A stretch of DNA of 64,000 bases, taken from NCBI RefSeq assembly GCF_021728295.1, contig NZ_JAKJXE010000003.1:310001-374000 (forward strand), given 5' to 3'. The translations under genes were made by a program, and so were the position numbers. The first letter of the stretch is position 1. Each line of letters opens with the position of its first letter. Origin of the DNA: Pseudomonas petrae. GTDB lineage: Bacteria; Pseudomonadota; Gammaproteobacteria; Pseudomonadales; Pseudomonadaceae. Below, one piece after another: positions 36,218-45,841 of the stretch. Below the pieces are notes generated by a model. The model saw only the letters and a list, made by a program, of their open reading frames with translations. It was not told where the DNA came from and searched no databases.

Positions 36218-37501
36218 TCAGGCAATTTCAGCAAAGCATTCTTCGATGATCTTCAGGCCTTTGTCCAACTGCTCGTCCGGCGAGGTCAGCGGGACCAGCA
36301 CCCGCAACACATTGCCGTAAGTGCCGCAGGACAGCAGGATCAGCCCCTTATCACGGGCCTTTGCGATCACTTGCGCGACGGCAGCAGCGTTTGGCTTGTG
36401 GGTATCGCCATTCTCGAAGCACTCGACGGCGATCATGGCGCCCAGCGCGCGGACTTCACCGATGACCGGGTACTTGGCCTGAATGGCGCGCAGGCCAGTG
36501 ACCAGACGCTCGCCAACGGCTTTGCAGCGATCAAGCAGGTGCTCTTCTTCGAACACTTCCATCACCGCCAGCGCAGCAGCGCACGCGATCGGGCTACCGG
36601 CGTACGTGCCGCCCAGACCGCCCGGGGCGATGGCGTCCATGTATTCGGCCTTGCCGCACACGCCGGCCAACGGGAAACCACCGGCGATGGACTTGGCGAA
36701 GGTGGTCAGGTCGGCGCTCACGCCCATCTGTTCCATAGCGAAGAAGGTGCCGGTCCGGCCAGCGCCAGTCTGCACTTCGTCAGCGATCAACAGAATGCCG
36801 TGCTTGTCGCACAGTTCGCGCAGACGCGCCATGAACGCTTTAGGCGCAACGTAGAAACCGCCCTCGCCCTGCACCGGCTCGATGATGATCGCGGCGATGT
36901 CTTTCGGCTCGGCGTCGTTTTTGAAGATGCGCTCGATGCTGGCGATGGAATCGTCAACGCTGACACCGTGCAGCTCGTTCGGGTAGATGGCGCGGAAAAT
37001 ACCGCCCGGCATCAGGCCCATGCCGGCCGAGTACGGGACAACTTTACCGGTCAGACCCAGGGTCATCATGGTGCGGCCGTGGTAAGCGCCGGTGAAGGCG
37101 ATGACGCCCGCACGGCCTGTCGCGGCGCGGGCGATCTTGACGGCGTTTTCAACCGCTTCGGAACCGGTGGTGACCAACAGGGTTTTCTTGGCGAAATCGC
37201 CCGGCACCTTGGCGTTGACCTTCTCGCACAGCTCGACGTAAGGCTCGTACGCCAGCACCTGGAAGCAGGTGTGGGTCAGCTTGGTCAGTTGCTCTTGCAC
37301 CGCTGCGACGATTTTCGGATGCAGGTGACCGGTGTTCAGTACCGCAATACCGCCGGCGAAGTCGATGAACTCGTTGCCTTCAACGTCGGTGACGGTGGCG
37401 TTCTTCGCGGATTCAGCGAAGATCGGGTGAATTTGACCAACGCCGCGTGGGACAGCAGCTTCGCGGCGTTTCATCAGGGATGCGTTAGTTTTGCTCATCA
37501 T
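36218..37501 (-). CDS. gabT: 4-aminobutyrate aminotransferase
   Basis: PLP-dependent class III aminotransferase, 427 aa. It moves the amino group of GABA to 2-oxoglutarate, giving succinate semialdehyde. It has the PLP-site Asp in LLIADEVQTGAGRTG and the Schiff-base Lys in FAKSIAGGFPLAG. It follows gabD by 190 bp and is probably cotranscribed. Confidence 0.95.
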   Translation of the reverse strand: MMSKTNASLMKRREAAVPRGVGQIHPIFAESAKNATVTDVEGNEFIDFAGGIAVLNTGHLHPKIVAAVQEQLTKLTHTCFQVLAYEPYVELCEKVNAKVPGDFAKKTLLVTTGSEAVENAVKIARAATGRAGVIAFTGAYHGRTMMTLGLTGKVVPYSAGMGLMPGGIFRAIYPNELHGVSVDDSIASIERIFKNDAEPKDIAAIIIEPVQGEGGFYVAPKAFMARLRELCDKHGILLIADEVQTGAGRTGTFFAMEQMGVSADLTTFAKSIAGGFPLAGVCGKAEYMDAIAPGGLGGTYAGSPIACAAALAVMEVFEEEHLLDRCKAVGERLVTGLRAIQAKYPVIGEVRALGAMIAVECFENGDTHKPNAAAVAQVIAKARDKGLILLSCGTYGNVLRVLVPLTSPDEQLDKGLKIIEECFAEIA

Positions 37502-37691
37502 TTCCTCATTCGCCGCTCATCGGGCGGCGCGGTTCAAGGATCAAGCAGCGGGGTCAACAGCGACAGCATACGATGATCGACTGTCGCGGCTTCCCGGCCA
37601 CCAATAGGTTAGTGCCACTGAAACCTGCGAAACGGCGCTCTCGCGTCCCGCAGGTTGTAGAACAGTTACTTCACTCTGCCACTCAGCGGGT

Positions 37692-39134
37692 TCAGATGCT
37701 GAGGCAGAGGTATTTGATTTCCAGATAATCTTCGATGCCGTACTTGGAGCCTTCACGGCCAAGACCGGACGCCTTGACGCCGCCGAATGGCGCTACTTCG
37801 TTGGAGATCAGGCCGGTGTTGATGCCCACCATGCCGTACTCCAGCGCTTCAGCCACACGGAACACGCGGCTCAGGTTCTGCGCGTAGAAATACGACGCCA
37901 GCCCGAACTCGGTGTCGTTGGCCATGGCGATCACTTCGGCTTCGTCTTTGAAGCGGAACAGCGGGGCCAGCGGCCCGAAGGTTTCTTCCTTGGCCACGGC
38001 TGCGTTTTTCGGCACGTTGACGAGGATAGTCGGTTCGAAGAAGTTGCCTTCCAGGCTGTTGCCGCCGCTCAGCACTTTCGCGCCTTTGCTCAACGCGTCA
38101 GCGATGTGTTCCTTGACCTTGGCCACGGCCTTTTCGTCGATCAGCGGACCGGTGGTGGTGCCTTCCGCCAGGCCATCACCCACTTTCAGCTTGGCCACCG
38201 CTGCCTGCAGCTTCTCGGCGAAAGCGTCGTAGACCGCGTCCTGCACGTAGATGCGGTTGGCGCAGACGCAGGTCTGGCCATTGTTGCGGTACTTGGAAAT
38301 GATCGCGCCTTCAACGGCCTTATCCAGGTCAGCGTCGTCGAACACGATGAAAGGCGCGTTGCCACCCAGCTCAAGCGAAACCTTCTTGATGTCGTGGGCG
38401 CATTCAGCCATCAACTGGCGACCGATTTCGGTCGAGCCAGTAAACGACAGCTTGCGCACGATCGGGTTGCTGGTCAGCTCGCTGCCGATATCGCCTGCGC
38501 TGCCGGTCACCACGCTGAACACGCCAGCCGGAATGCCAGCGCGCTCGGCCAGTTCAGCCAGTGCCAGTGCGGAATACGGAGTTTGCGAAGCGGGCTTGAG
38601 CACCATGGTGCAGCCTGCCGCCAGCGCTGGGCCGGCCTTGCGGGTGATCATCGCAGCGGGGAAGTTCCACGGCGTGATCGCAGCGGTGACGCCGATCGGT
38701 TGCTTGAGGACGATCAGGCGCTTGTCCGGCTGATGGCCCGGGATCACGTCGCCGTAGACGCGCTTGGCCTCTTCGGAAAACCACTCGATAAAGGAAGCGG
38801 CGTAGGTGATTTCGCCTTTGGCCTCGGCCAGCGGCTTGCCCTGTTCCAGGGTCATCAGACGACCGAGGTCGTCCTGATTTTCAATCATCAGTTCGAACCA
38901 GCGACGCAGCTTGCCGCCACGCTCTTTGGCGGTCAGCGCACGCCAGGCCGGCAGCGCCTTGTCAGCGGCTTCGATGGCGCGGCGGGTTTCAGCAGCGCCC
39001 ATCTTCGGCACGGTGCCGAGAATCTCATTGGTGGACGGGTTGTTGACCTTGATGGTCTGACCACTGTCGGCATCAGCCCAGGCGCCATTGATGTAAGCCT
39101 GCTGGCGGAACAACTTCGAGTCTTTGAGCTGCAT
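37692..39134 (-). CDS. gabD: succinate-semialdehyde dehydrogenase (NADP-type)
   Basis: Aldehyde dehydrogenase of 480 aa that oxidises succinate semialdehyde to succinate, completing GABA degradation. The general base Glu is in LELGGNAPFIV and the nucleophile Cys in NGQTCVCANR. GGAGG lies 5 nt before the ATG. It leads the gabD-gabT operon. Confidence 0.95.
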   Translation of the reverse strand: MQLKDSKLFRQQAYINGAWADADSGQTIKVNNPSTNEILGTVPKMGAAETRRAIEAADKALPAWRALTAKERGGKLRRWFELMIENQDDLGRLMTLEQGKPLAEAKGEITYAASFIEWFSEEAKRVYGDVIPGHQPDKRLIVLKQPIGVTAAITPWNFPAAMITRKAGPALAAGCTMVLKPASQTPYSALALAELAERAGIPAGVFSVVTGSAGDIGSELTSNPIVRKLSFTGSTEIGRQLMAECAHDIKKVSLELGGNAPFIVFDDADLDKAVEGAIISKYRNNGQTCVCANRIYVQDAVYDAFAEKLQAAVAKLKVGDGLAEGTTTGPLIDEKAVAKVKEHIADALSKGAKVLSGGNSLEGNFFEPTILVNVPKNAAVAKEETFGPLAPLFRFKDEAEVIAMANDTEFGLASYFYAQNLSRVFRVAEALEYGMVGINTGLISNEVAPFGGVKASGLGREGSKYGIEDYLEIKYLCLSI

Positions 39135-39262
39135 TGCGGCCTCCTGAACAGCACCGCGCGCGGCGGAGCGAATGGTTGTGTGCGGGCGCCTCGACCGAGG
39201 CCGCCGCCGGATAAGACTGTCGCCGGCCCTGATTGAAGAATAGAAGAAAGGCCGGGCGGGGC

Positions 39263-39278
39263 GTTTGAAATCTCAAAC
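39263..39278. promoter_or_regulatory. palindrome upstream of gabD
   Basis: GTTTGA-AATC-TCAAAC, a perfect 6-bp inverted repeat 129-144 bp upstream of the gabD ATG, in the 365-bp gap before the tRNA gene. It could be an operator; no regulator gene is adjacent. Confidence 0.35.
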
Positions 39279-39481
39279 GAATCCTAGGGACAACAGGGGT
39301 AAAGGACAATAGTGCGTTCGAAAAAAAGAACGGCTGGGCTTTGGGTGGGGATGAATTCGGATGAGCGTAGCGGGGAGCATGCGTATGCGGTTGTCATGCG
39401 GGGGTACACTCACAGCTTGGCCTGGTCTCACTAAATTGTGAACGGCGGGTCATCGGCATGGACGCGTGCAGGCCAGATGAG

Positions 39482-39487
39482 TATTAT
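39482..39487 (+). promoter_or_regulatory. probable -10 box of the tRNA-Arg gene
   Basis: TATTAT ends 12 bp before the mature tRNA 5' end and is followed by GC-rich sequence (GGCGCCC), like a stringent-type discriminator. The -35 hexamer is not clear. Confidence 0.4.
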
Positions 39488-39499
39488 GGCGCCCGCGTT

Positions 39500-39576
39500 G
39501 CACCTGTAGCTCAGCTGGATAGAGTACTGCCCTCCGAAGGCAGGGGTCATGGGTTCGAATCCCGTCAGGTGCACCA
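39500..39576 (+). tRNA. tRNA-Arg (anticodon CCG)
   Basis: A 77-nt cloverleaf with an encoded CCA end. The acceptor arms are GCACCTG and CAGGTGC, the D-arm contains AGCTCAGCTGG, the anticodon stem CTGCC/GGCAG holds the loop CTCCGAA with anticodon CCG, and the T-loop is GGGTTCGAATCCC. Its 3' 45 nt plus one base form the left attachment core of the genomic island. Confidence 0.96.
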
Positions 39577-39577
39577 T
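39532..39577 (+). repeat. left attachment site (attL) in tRNA-Arg
   Basis: 46-bp direct repeat running from the anticodon loop (CTCCGAAGG) to GCACCAT. An exact copy lies at 59872-59917. Sequence diverges immediately on both sides. Confidence 0.92.
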
Positions 39578-39648
39578 CTTCTATCCCTTGTATTACAAAG
39601 GGTTAGCTCCACTGACAGAAACCTGTCCTAGTCCTGAAAGTCGTTTTT

Positions 39649-39668
39649 GCCACAAATTTGCCACACTC
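39649..39668 (+). repeat. island-end direct repeat, left copy
   Basis: GCCACAAATTTGCCACACTC, repeated exactly at 59747-59766. It lies 71 bp inside the left core and could be an arm-type integrase site. Confidence 0.5.
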
Positions 39669-39689
39669 AATGTGGCGGGAATGGTCGAA

Positions 39690-40763
39690 ATGGCAACAAT
39701 CAGGAATCGCGGCGAGTATCAGTGGGAAGCGCAAATTCGTCGCAAAGGCTATCCAGCCCAGCGCAAAACCTTCGAAACCAAATCCGACGCCCAAGCCTGG
39801 GCACGCATGATCGAAAGCGAAATCGACCGGGGCATCTTTGTCTCTCGCGTCGAGGCTGAACGCACCGCCTTTCATCAACTCATCGATCGCTACATCTCCG
39901 AAATTGCTCCAAAGCATAAAGGCGCGTATTCGGAAATCAAACGCTTGGAAGCGCTCAAGCGTCATCCGCTCGCAACTCGCATCGTGGCTACCCTCACCTC
40001 CTCAGATTTTGCCCGCTACCGTGACGAGCGCCTGAAGATCCGCAAGGGCAATACGGTGAAGCGTGAGCTGGCATTGTTTCAGTGCGTGATTGAGGTCGCT
40101 CGCCGTGAGTGGGGCATTCATCTTGCAGAGAATCCAGTCAGGATGGTCAGCCGCCCTAGCTACAACGACGAACGCTCGCGACGGCTCGACCCAATTGAAG
40201 AGCAATACATGCTCGGCGCGTTAGAGCTTTGTGAACGACGTGCTGATGGGACCTACGCCGATGCATCACACAATCCATGGATTCGGCCCATCGTCCAACT
40301 GGCGATTGAGACGGCGATGCGCCGTGGCGAGATTTTCGAGCTGCGATGGAAGAATGTGAATCTGGAACGTAGGACCGCGCACCTGCCCGCAACCAAGAAC
40401 GGCCTACCCAGAACCGTCCCGCTTTCGCCGAAAGCTATACAGTTGCTGAAGGATCTACCGCGCTCGCTGTGCGGGCGAGTGTTCCCCACCACCGCTGATG
40501 CCCTCAAGAAAGCCTTCGTAAGAGGCCTGGAGCGAGCCAGGCTGAAATACTTAAGGGAATGTGAGACGGCGCAGGTAACGGCTCAAGAGGACTTCCTGAT
40601 CAATCTACGCTTTCACGACCTGCGGCATGAAGCGACCTGTCGGCTTGCGACCAAACTGCCGAATTTGATCGAGCTCGCGAGCGTGACGGGGCATCGGGAG
40701 GTGAACATGCTGAAGCGGTATTACAACATTACTGCGGAAGAGCTCGCAGCAAAGCTGGCCTGA
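39690..40763 (+). CDS. island tyrosine recombinase (integrase)
   Basis: Phage-type integrase of ~357 aa. The N-terminus ATIRNRGEYQWEAQIRRKGYP matches a widespread integrase group and decides the start at ATG 39690 (ATG 39681 is also possible; the open frame to 39549 overlaps the tRNA). Catalytic residues are Arg in AMRRGEIFELRW, HxxR in HDLRHEA, His in TGHRE and the nucleophile Tyr in KRYYN. It would insert and excise the island at the tRNA core. Confidence 0.93.
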   Translation: MATIRNRGEYQWEAQIRRKGYPAQRKTFETKSDAQAWARMIESEIDRGIFVSRVEAERTAFHQLIDRYISEIAPKHKGAYSEIKRLEALKRHPLATRIVATLTSSDFARYRDERLKIRKGNTVKRELALFQCVIEVARREWGIHLAENPVRMVSRPSYNDERSRRLDPIEEQYMLGALELCERRADGTYADASHNPWIRPIVQLAIETAMRRGEIFELRWKNVNLERRTAHLPATKNGLPRTVPLSPKAIQLLKDLPRSLCGRVFPTTADALKKAFVRGLERARLKYLRECETAQVTAQEDFLINLRFHDLRHEATCRLATKLPNLIELASVTGHREVNMLKRYYNITAEELAAKLA

Positions 40764-40882
40764 TAGGACCAAACCCGTCTGTCGCTATTGCTCAGACGGC
40801 CCCCCCATTATGTTCGACTTTGCCGGCCGTTTGCATCGGACTTGACCAGTACCGTTAGCTACCTCAACTGGTTCGTTTCCAT

Positions 40883-41122
40883 TCATGCGATAGGTGCTTG
40901 TCTGGTTAACGATTGGGGCGCGGATGGTTCGAACTGGCGAACAATGAGAGGGACCTGGCGGCCACCTTCGATGACGTGTAGCACGCCTCCCACAGCTTGA
41001 ACCCCTTTAGTATCCCAAGCGAGACCTAAGCTTTGGTTTTCCTCAACGGCTCGCAACACGGCCTCCTCCATCAGCCTCGAAGCGTCTTCGCGGCCTATGG
41101 AATCAATCAGTGATTTCCGCAT
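40883..41122 (-). CDS. hypothetical 79-aa protein
   Basis: A frame with GAGG 8 nt before the ATG and a sensible composition (DASRLMEEAVLRAVEENQSL, then VGGVLHVIEGGRQVPLIV). I do not recognise it. It lies convergent to the integrase gene. Function unknown. Confidence 0.45.
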   Translation of the reverse strand: MRKSLIDSIGREDASRLMEEAVLRAVEENQSLGLAWDTKGVQAVGGVLHVIEGGRQVPLIVRQFEPSAPQSLTRQAPIA

Positions 41123-41139
41123 ACCAGATACCTCATTGG

Positions 41140-41352
41140 CTATAAGAGCAGATTACCATGGGACGGCCCGCTGCCACCGACACATCCAACGCTCTGGGGT
41201 AACGGGCAGAAAACGGCCAGTGATAGAGGTTCATTATGGGCTTCTCCCATCCTAAGACAGTCTCCATCCATCGCTGCTTCTTGAATCGCTTTATATGCTT
41301 GAGGACTCAATCTAATATTGATGCAGCTCCTATGCCCTCTTTCCGATTGCAA
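41140..41352 (-). pseudogene. possible fragment of a ribbon-helix-helix protein
   Basis: The first 30 residues (RSCINIRLSPQAYKAIQEAA) resemble the start of DUF1778/ribbon-helix-helix antitoxin-type proteins. The rest looks unrelated, and the only start is TTG. It may be the broken remains of an antitoxin gene. Low confidence. Confidence 0.25.
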
Positions 41353-41399
41353 TCTTTATGATTATATAAGCGAAATATTTATATCCATGGGAAGTAATG

Positions 41400-42113
41400 T
41401 CAGCATATATTTGATCTCCATGTTTCTTGGCCGGAGAATGTCGTCACCAGCTTGTACATCACTCGATCAATTGCAGAAATAAACTTCTCTACATCTTCTA
41501 TTCGCTTTATAACGTCTGTTGGCGAAACACCTGGAATTTGTCCTGTGTGTGCTAGCTGACTTCTCAAGCTTCCTAACGATTCTAGCAAGCTCTGAGAGTT
41601 GCCTTTCAAAACGATATCAAGTTTAGTGAAAATTTTTGGCTCGCCAATCCTATGGAATATCTTTTTGATGTTCTCAACGGAAGGGTACTTGTGATTTGTA
41701 AAAATATCTTTTCCTGTAAATCTGAATATCGTTTTTGAGTTGTCGACGACCGTGCCAGCGTGAGTCTTCAGCGATTTTGCAACGGATGTGAGCGATTCAA
41801 CTTCAGAATGTGTACCGATCGCAGTGCCATAAATTTTTGTTTTGTCAATCCTGTGGAGGAATAAATGAGCCTGCAAATTCTCTGGGATTTCTGACCCTTT
41901 GATTGGCACAGACTGTAGGCCATTGGCTAACGCTGAAAAAATATCAGAAATATAGTTTTCCAGCGTTGCGTGAGCCAGAAAAATTGACGCTGCTACCACG
42001 TATTCTCTGATTGTTGACTCTATTCTTTTATTTTGCGACTTCCTTATTCTGGATTTGATTTCCTTAAAGTCTGACGTTGTGGTCTTCCTTGCAGCGCTGA
42101 TCGAGTACGGCAT
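41400..42113 (-). CDS. HEPN-domain protein, MAE_28990/MAE_18760-like
   Basis: A 237-aa, mostly helical protein in AT-rich DNA. The HEPN signature R-x4-H is present at Arg184-His189 (LRSQLAHTG), and an upstream helix carries LAHATLENYISDIF. Proteins of this type are predicted RNases in toxin or defence pairs. Its ATG follows the DUF262 stop with one base between (TGAAATG), so translation is coupled. In the pair, DUF262 may sense or process DNA and the HEPN protein may cut RNA; this is an inference. Confidence 0.7.
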   Translation of the reverse strand: MPYSISAARKTTTSDFKEIKSRIRKSQNKRIESTIREYVVAASIFLAHATLENYISDIFSALANGLQSVPIKGSEIPENLQAHLFLHRIDKTKIYGTAIGTHSEVESLTSVAKSLKTHAGTVVDNSKTIFRFTGKDIFTNHKYPSVENIKKIFHRIGEPKIFTKLDIVLKGNSQSLLESLGSLRSQLAHTGQIPGVSPTDVIKRIEDVEKFISAIDRVMYKLVTTFSGQETWRSNIC

Positions 42114-42114
42114 T

Positions 42115-43227
42115 TCAGGCTTTTTTCTTGTAAGCGTTTTGTATTGCTTGAGCTCGATATTTAACTTGTGTTTCGTCGCTAGTTGCTACACCGATCGAGC
42201 GACGAAATTTTGGATCGTTTTCGACCAGCTTCCCCAGGATGGATTGAGATTTCTCTTGAGTTAATTTAGCAAGAGTGTTGGTTGATCCGAGCTCGTAAAA
42301 GCCGACCATCAAAGCATCGTATAGCGCAGAATTGAAATTGCTAATTATGTTGAGATCCCCATCAAAAAGTTTGAATGTCAAATCTCCAAGATGCGACCTT
42401 ACCAAGTTCAAGGTATCAACAAAACTTTTAAGCAGTGCAGACTTTCGCCTCTCTGTTATCTTCCTATTCGAATCCGAGAAGTCATTGATGAAAGTCGCCA
42501 GCGGCTTCTTGTAATTCTTATGATTTTCACTCAGCGCCCAAAATCTCAAAACAAGCTCCTCAGCCTTCATACGCTTGTCATTTTTTATTTCAAGAGCAGT
42601 GAGAAAGTTTGAATCTTTAACCGCCTTAGTGGCGAGAGACATTAAATCGCCAAAATATAGCCCATGCCTAAGCTCTTGCGGAGTAAGCTTTGTGGCACCC
42701 GAGTTCAGTCGTTCAAAAACGTCAAATTTAACCTGCGGGTGAGTATCTTTTAAAATAACAATGCATCTTAGTGTTCGATTCTGGATGTGGCGTTGAAAAC
42801 GCGGATCCAGTTCAAAAAATCTACTACCATCAAGTTCGGGGTAAGCGGTTAGCCCTTTTAGCGGAAACTCATTGCTAAAATATTTTCTCATTGTAGTTAG
42901 ACGCTGATTCCCGTCTATCACGGAGAGCTTTTCGTCGGACTCTTGATTCAAGTAAATAACTGGTATTGGGCACTGAATTATAAGGGATTCTATTAATCGA
43001 GATGCTTGTGCATCAGACCACACATATCGCCGCTGAAATTTCGGTATAAAAATTGACCCATCATTGAGCTTTTCAACAATGGTTTCAACCGTGAAGTCGT
43101 AAGTCTCAGTATGCAACTTTCTCTGTTCAGGTGGTATTGAGAGTACACCATCTGCGAAATCGTCCTGTTCCAAAGCCTCAGGAAAGAGTACATCTGCTAA
43201 CTGCTCTGCTGTGCGCTTGCCGGCCAT
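42115..43227 (-). CDS. DUF262-domain protein
   Basis: A 370-aa protein of the DUF262 (ParB/Srx-like) family. It has IPKFQRRYVW (61-70), the nucleotide-handling motif DGNQR (105-109; commonly DGQQR) and FERLNSGATKLTPQELRHG. The typical C-terminal DUF1524 HNH domain is not seen, so this is the short form. DUF262 proteins appear in GmrSD-type and other phage-defence systems. ATG 43227 follows GGGGGG; it is the first gene of the DUF262-HEPN pair. Confidence 0.8.
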   Translation of the reverse strand: MAGKRTAEQLADVLFPEALEQDDFADGVLSIPPEQRKLHTETYDFTVETIVEKLNDGSIFIPKFQRRYVWSDAQASRLIESLIIQCPIPVIYLNQESDEKLSVIDGNQRLTTMRKYFSNEFPLKGLTAYPELDGSRFFELDPRFQRHIQNRTLRCIVILKDTHPQVKFDVFERLNSGATKLTPQELRHGLYFGDLMSLATKAVKDSNFLTALEIKNDKRMKAEELVLRFWALSENHKNYKKPLATFINDFSDSNRKITERRKSALLKSFVDTLNLVRSHLGDLTFKLFDGDLNIISNFNSALYDALMVGFYELGSTNTLAKLTQEKSQSILGKLVENDPKFRRSIGVATSDETQVKYRAQAIQNAYKKKA

Positions 43228-43500
43228 CGTACTGCCCCCCAAATTTCACTAGAATGACTTGTAAGGTGCTAAGGATCAAGCATTTACTCGACTACATAGA
43301 GAAGGCTTAGCTAAGCCCGCTTCTGATCGGAAGCACCCACTCTTGACAAACTGCTTTTCGGCCCCAGAAGCATGTCACATGCGGATAACGGTAGCGTTCA
43401 ATGATACGACCCCAGCGAATCTTGGATTACTATTCGGACCCTGAACTAAAAAATTGAGGGTGTATGGTCTACCCCCCCACACACATTCGGACTCTTAAAG

Positions 43501-45168
43501 TTATTGTTTTGGCTTGTATTTTTTTCTCACTCTAAGGACTGGATCAATATCAATCGCAACTATTTCAACTGAATAGTTTAATCCCCGAAGAACCTTAAGA
43601 GCATTTTTCAAAGTAACTTTTGAAAAAAAAGGTAGCTCTAGAGGTAGTTTTTTTGTAGCCGCAATAGCGTAAACTATTTTATAGCTTGCGGGATCTGGTC
43701 GCGGGAGGGGATCTGCCAACTTTATCGATTGAGGAAGTTTTTAGTTAAGCTTTTTTCTAAACTCAGCATCCCTCACGAATGCTTCGGCCGACACGCAACC
43801 CTGTGAGAACAAATGGCTTAACGTGCTTGAACTCCTATAGTATTTAACGTGGATTAAATCCTTTCCATTTCGAACTAAATCACAAAACTCAAGCTTGTCA
43901 TAAGCCCCCCCTATCTTAATATTTTTCTTATCAAGCAACTCGAATGATGGATCACTTGTTAGAGCCTGATTGTAATCCTCTTCTCTATCCTCATTGTAAA
44001 TTGGGAAGCAATGTTTGTACGTCTCAAGGCTTGCCAAACTTGCGTCGACAGCTGTTAGGAACTCACTATTAACTTTATACCAGGTCGAACTTCGCAGGAT
44101 AAATTGATCAGCGCCATACTTGAGTTCAGCATATAGACACTTGTAAGCGCTCCAGCTTTTTATAGCATGATACTGCGAATCATTTACGTGGACTGAGGTG
44201 TGCTTAAGACTTTCAATAGATATTGGTAGTGATTTACTATTGAGATACGATATAAGTTGTGGTAGTTCAAGTACTGCGTGTCGCTCACTGCGCGCGTACA
44301 GATCAAACGAGTAGCCGATCTGTTCTTCCCAGTCGACAATTTCTGGTTCCCCAAGCCATAAGCAGGACAAGTCTTGACCGCAAAGTATTTTTTCTAATTC
44401 GAGATCGAGTATATTAATATCATCGTGATCTCTAACCTTGTTCACATTGTCAACCCATTCAAAGCTATCTGGAAGCTTCTGCTTATACCTCTTGAGTGCT
44501 TCCCCAAGAATTCTTTCCAGTTCATTTAGCTCTGTATTGGTGATTACTGTTAGTGCATCTCTCCCAGTAACGTGAGATCCGAATAGCTCAACGGTTGAAA
44601 TGCCAGTGACGGCGTACAACATTTCCAAGTCAGAATCTATATGCAGGTCGAATATATCAACTTCCTTAGTGCTCTGAGTACGTGAATTCAGAGGATTATG
44701 GTCGTAACTTGATTTATCTAAGCTTCTAAGCTTGTCTGGATCAACCGAGTTCAAGGTAACGCGCAATCCAAAGTCGCGTTCAATTGCCTCTTCCTGTAAA
44801 AGGTGAAAGCCTGTACCAAATGTTAGTATAAATTTATTCTGGTGCACTGTAATGCAAAGAACGGCTCCGACGCTGCTACTGCTTCCAAAGGCATCAAAAG
44901 GAACTTCAGGTCTGGATGTGAACAGCTGAGTCCATGGTGGTGAGTGCTTTGGAGGTTCCTTTTTTATATATAATTTTGCGCTCACTAATCCGGAAATATC
45001 AAGCTCAATTGGTGGATTGGTATTTTCTAGTTTCAATAGATCGAAGTCAGCAGTTTTCGGATTTTTCGCTAAATAAATGGATAGTTTTTCTTTTCGTTCT
45101 TTTTTTATTTTTCGTGCGTTAGCGGCTGGATGACTAGACGCGGTTGCGACGACGCTTCCTATTTGCAT
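43501..45168 (-). pseudogene. TIGR04141/DUF6119-like protein gene split by one in-frame stop
   Basis: The first 475 codons (45168 down to 43744) match the sporadically distributed TIGR04141 family: KLSIYLAKNPKTADFDLL at the N-terminus and FGTGFHLLQEEAIERDFGLR. A TAA at 43743-43741 interrupts the gene. The same frame then continues for ~79 codons with RPDPASYKIVYAIAATKKLP and LPFFSKVTLKNALKVLRGLN, the usual C-terminal block of this family. One base change (GAA or CAA to TAA) explains the break. The start has GGAG 8 nt upstream. Family members occur in defence islands; function unestablished. The shortened protein may still be made. Confidence 0.72.
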
Positions 45169-45841
45169 AGCAACTTCTCCTAGCGTTACATCTTCAACCT
45201 GTTTACTGTTACTAACAAAAGCAAACCTTCGGTTTGCAATTTAATTTTTTGCATTTTTAGCTGCAGAGTGCCTTGAAATTCCAACCTCTGACCGCTCCGA
45301 AGGCAAGCATAGACCAGCACCCACCAATCATCCTCCTTTCTTTAAGCCACCCGAAATGATTCGATGGACAACTGACTGTTCAAGAACTCTCACCTTCGAC
45401 TATATGGCTGCTCAGAAACGTCTGCTTCTGGCCGTTTGGTGCCTGTCGCCAAGGGCCGCTTTATGTCCAGGCTGTGTGAAAACCCTCCACCCGAAAATGA
45501 ACTGCGCGCTCTCACGTGAAGTTCGCAAATGCTGGCGTGGTTTGCAGACCCAGATTTCGCGTAAAAGCGCAGTTTTCAGCACGTCTTTTGAACAGCGCAT
45601 TGGCGGTCGGGGTTTTCACACAGCCTGGGTCGAAAGCAGCCGGTCGTGGCTGGTCGCTTTGGACCCACAGCGGCTGTCAGCATGGGTAGCAACTGGCTGA
45701 TAGCAGTCTAAGGAGAACGGTCGCTCTCCCAAGCAAGCTAATGCCTTTGCTCCCACAAGCCATTTGTTAAAAAGGTGTCCTAGCCGTCAGCCGCTGTACT
45801 GGCGAATTCTGTGCCGACCAGATCAATCGAGCGATAACCCG
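45169..45841. other. gap with a MITE-like element, no convincing gene
   Basis: Promoter-side AT-rich DNA of the TIGR04141-like gene, then GC-rich sequence with an inverted-repeat element (45467-45628). A 114-codon frame at 45356-45700 runs across that element and has low-complexity Cys/Arg/Ser content, so I do not call it. Confidence 0.5.
45467..45628. mobile_element. MITE-like element with 19-bp terminal inverted repeats
   Basis: CCAGGCTGTGTGAAAACCC at 45467 and its exact reverse complement ending at 45628 bound a 162-bp segment without a gene. The ends resemble terminal inverted repeats of Pseudomonas IS elements, so this is probably a nonautonomous derivative. No target-site duplication is obvious. 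Confidence 0.6.

Noticed and set aside
45356..45700. 114-codon frame
   Set aside because: It spans both inverted ends of the MITE-like element and has no sensible protein composition.
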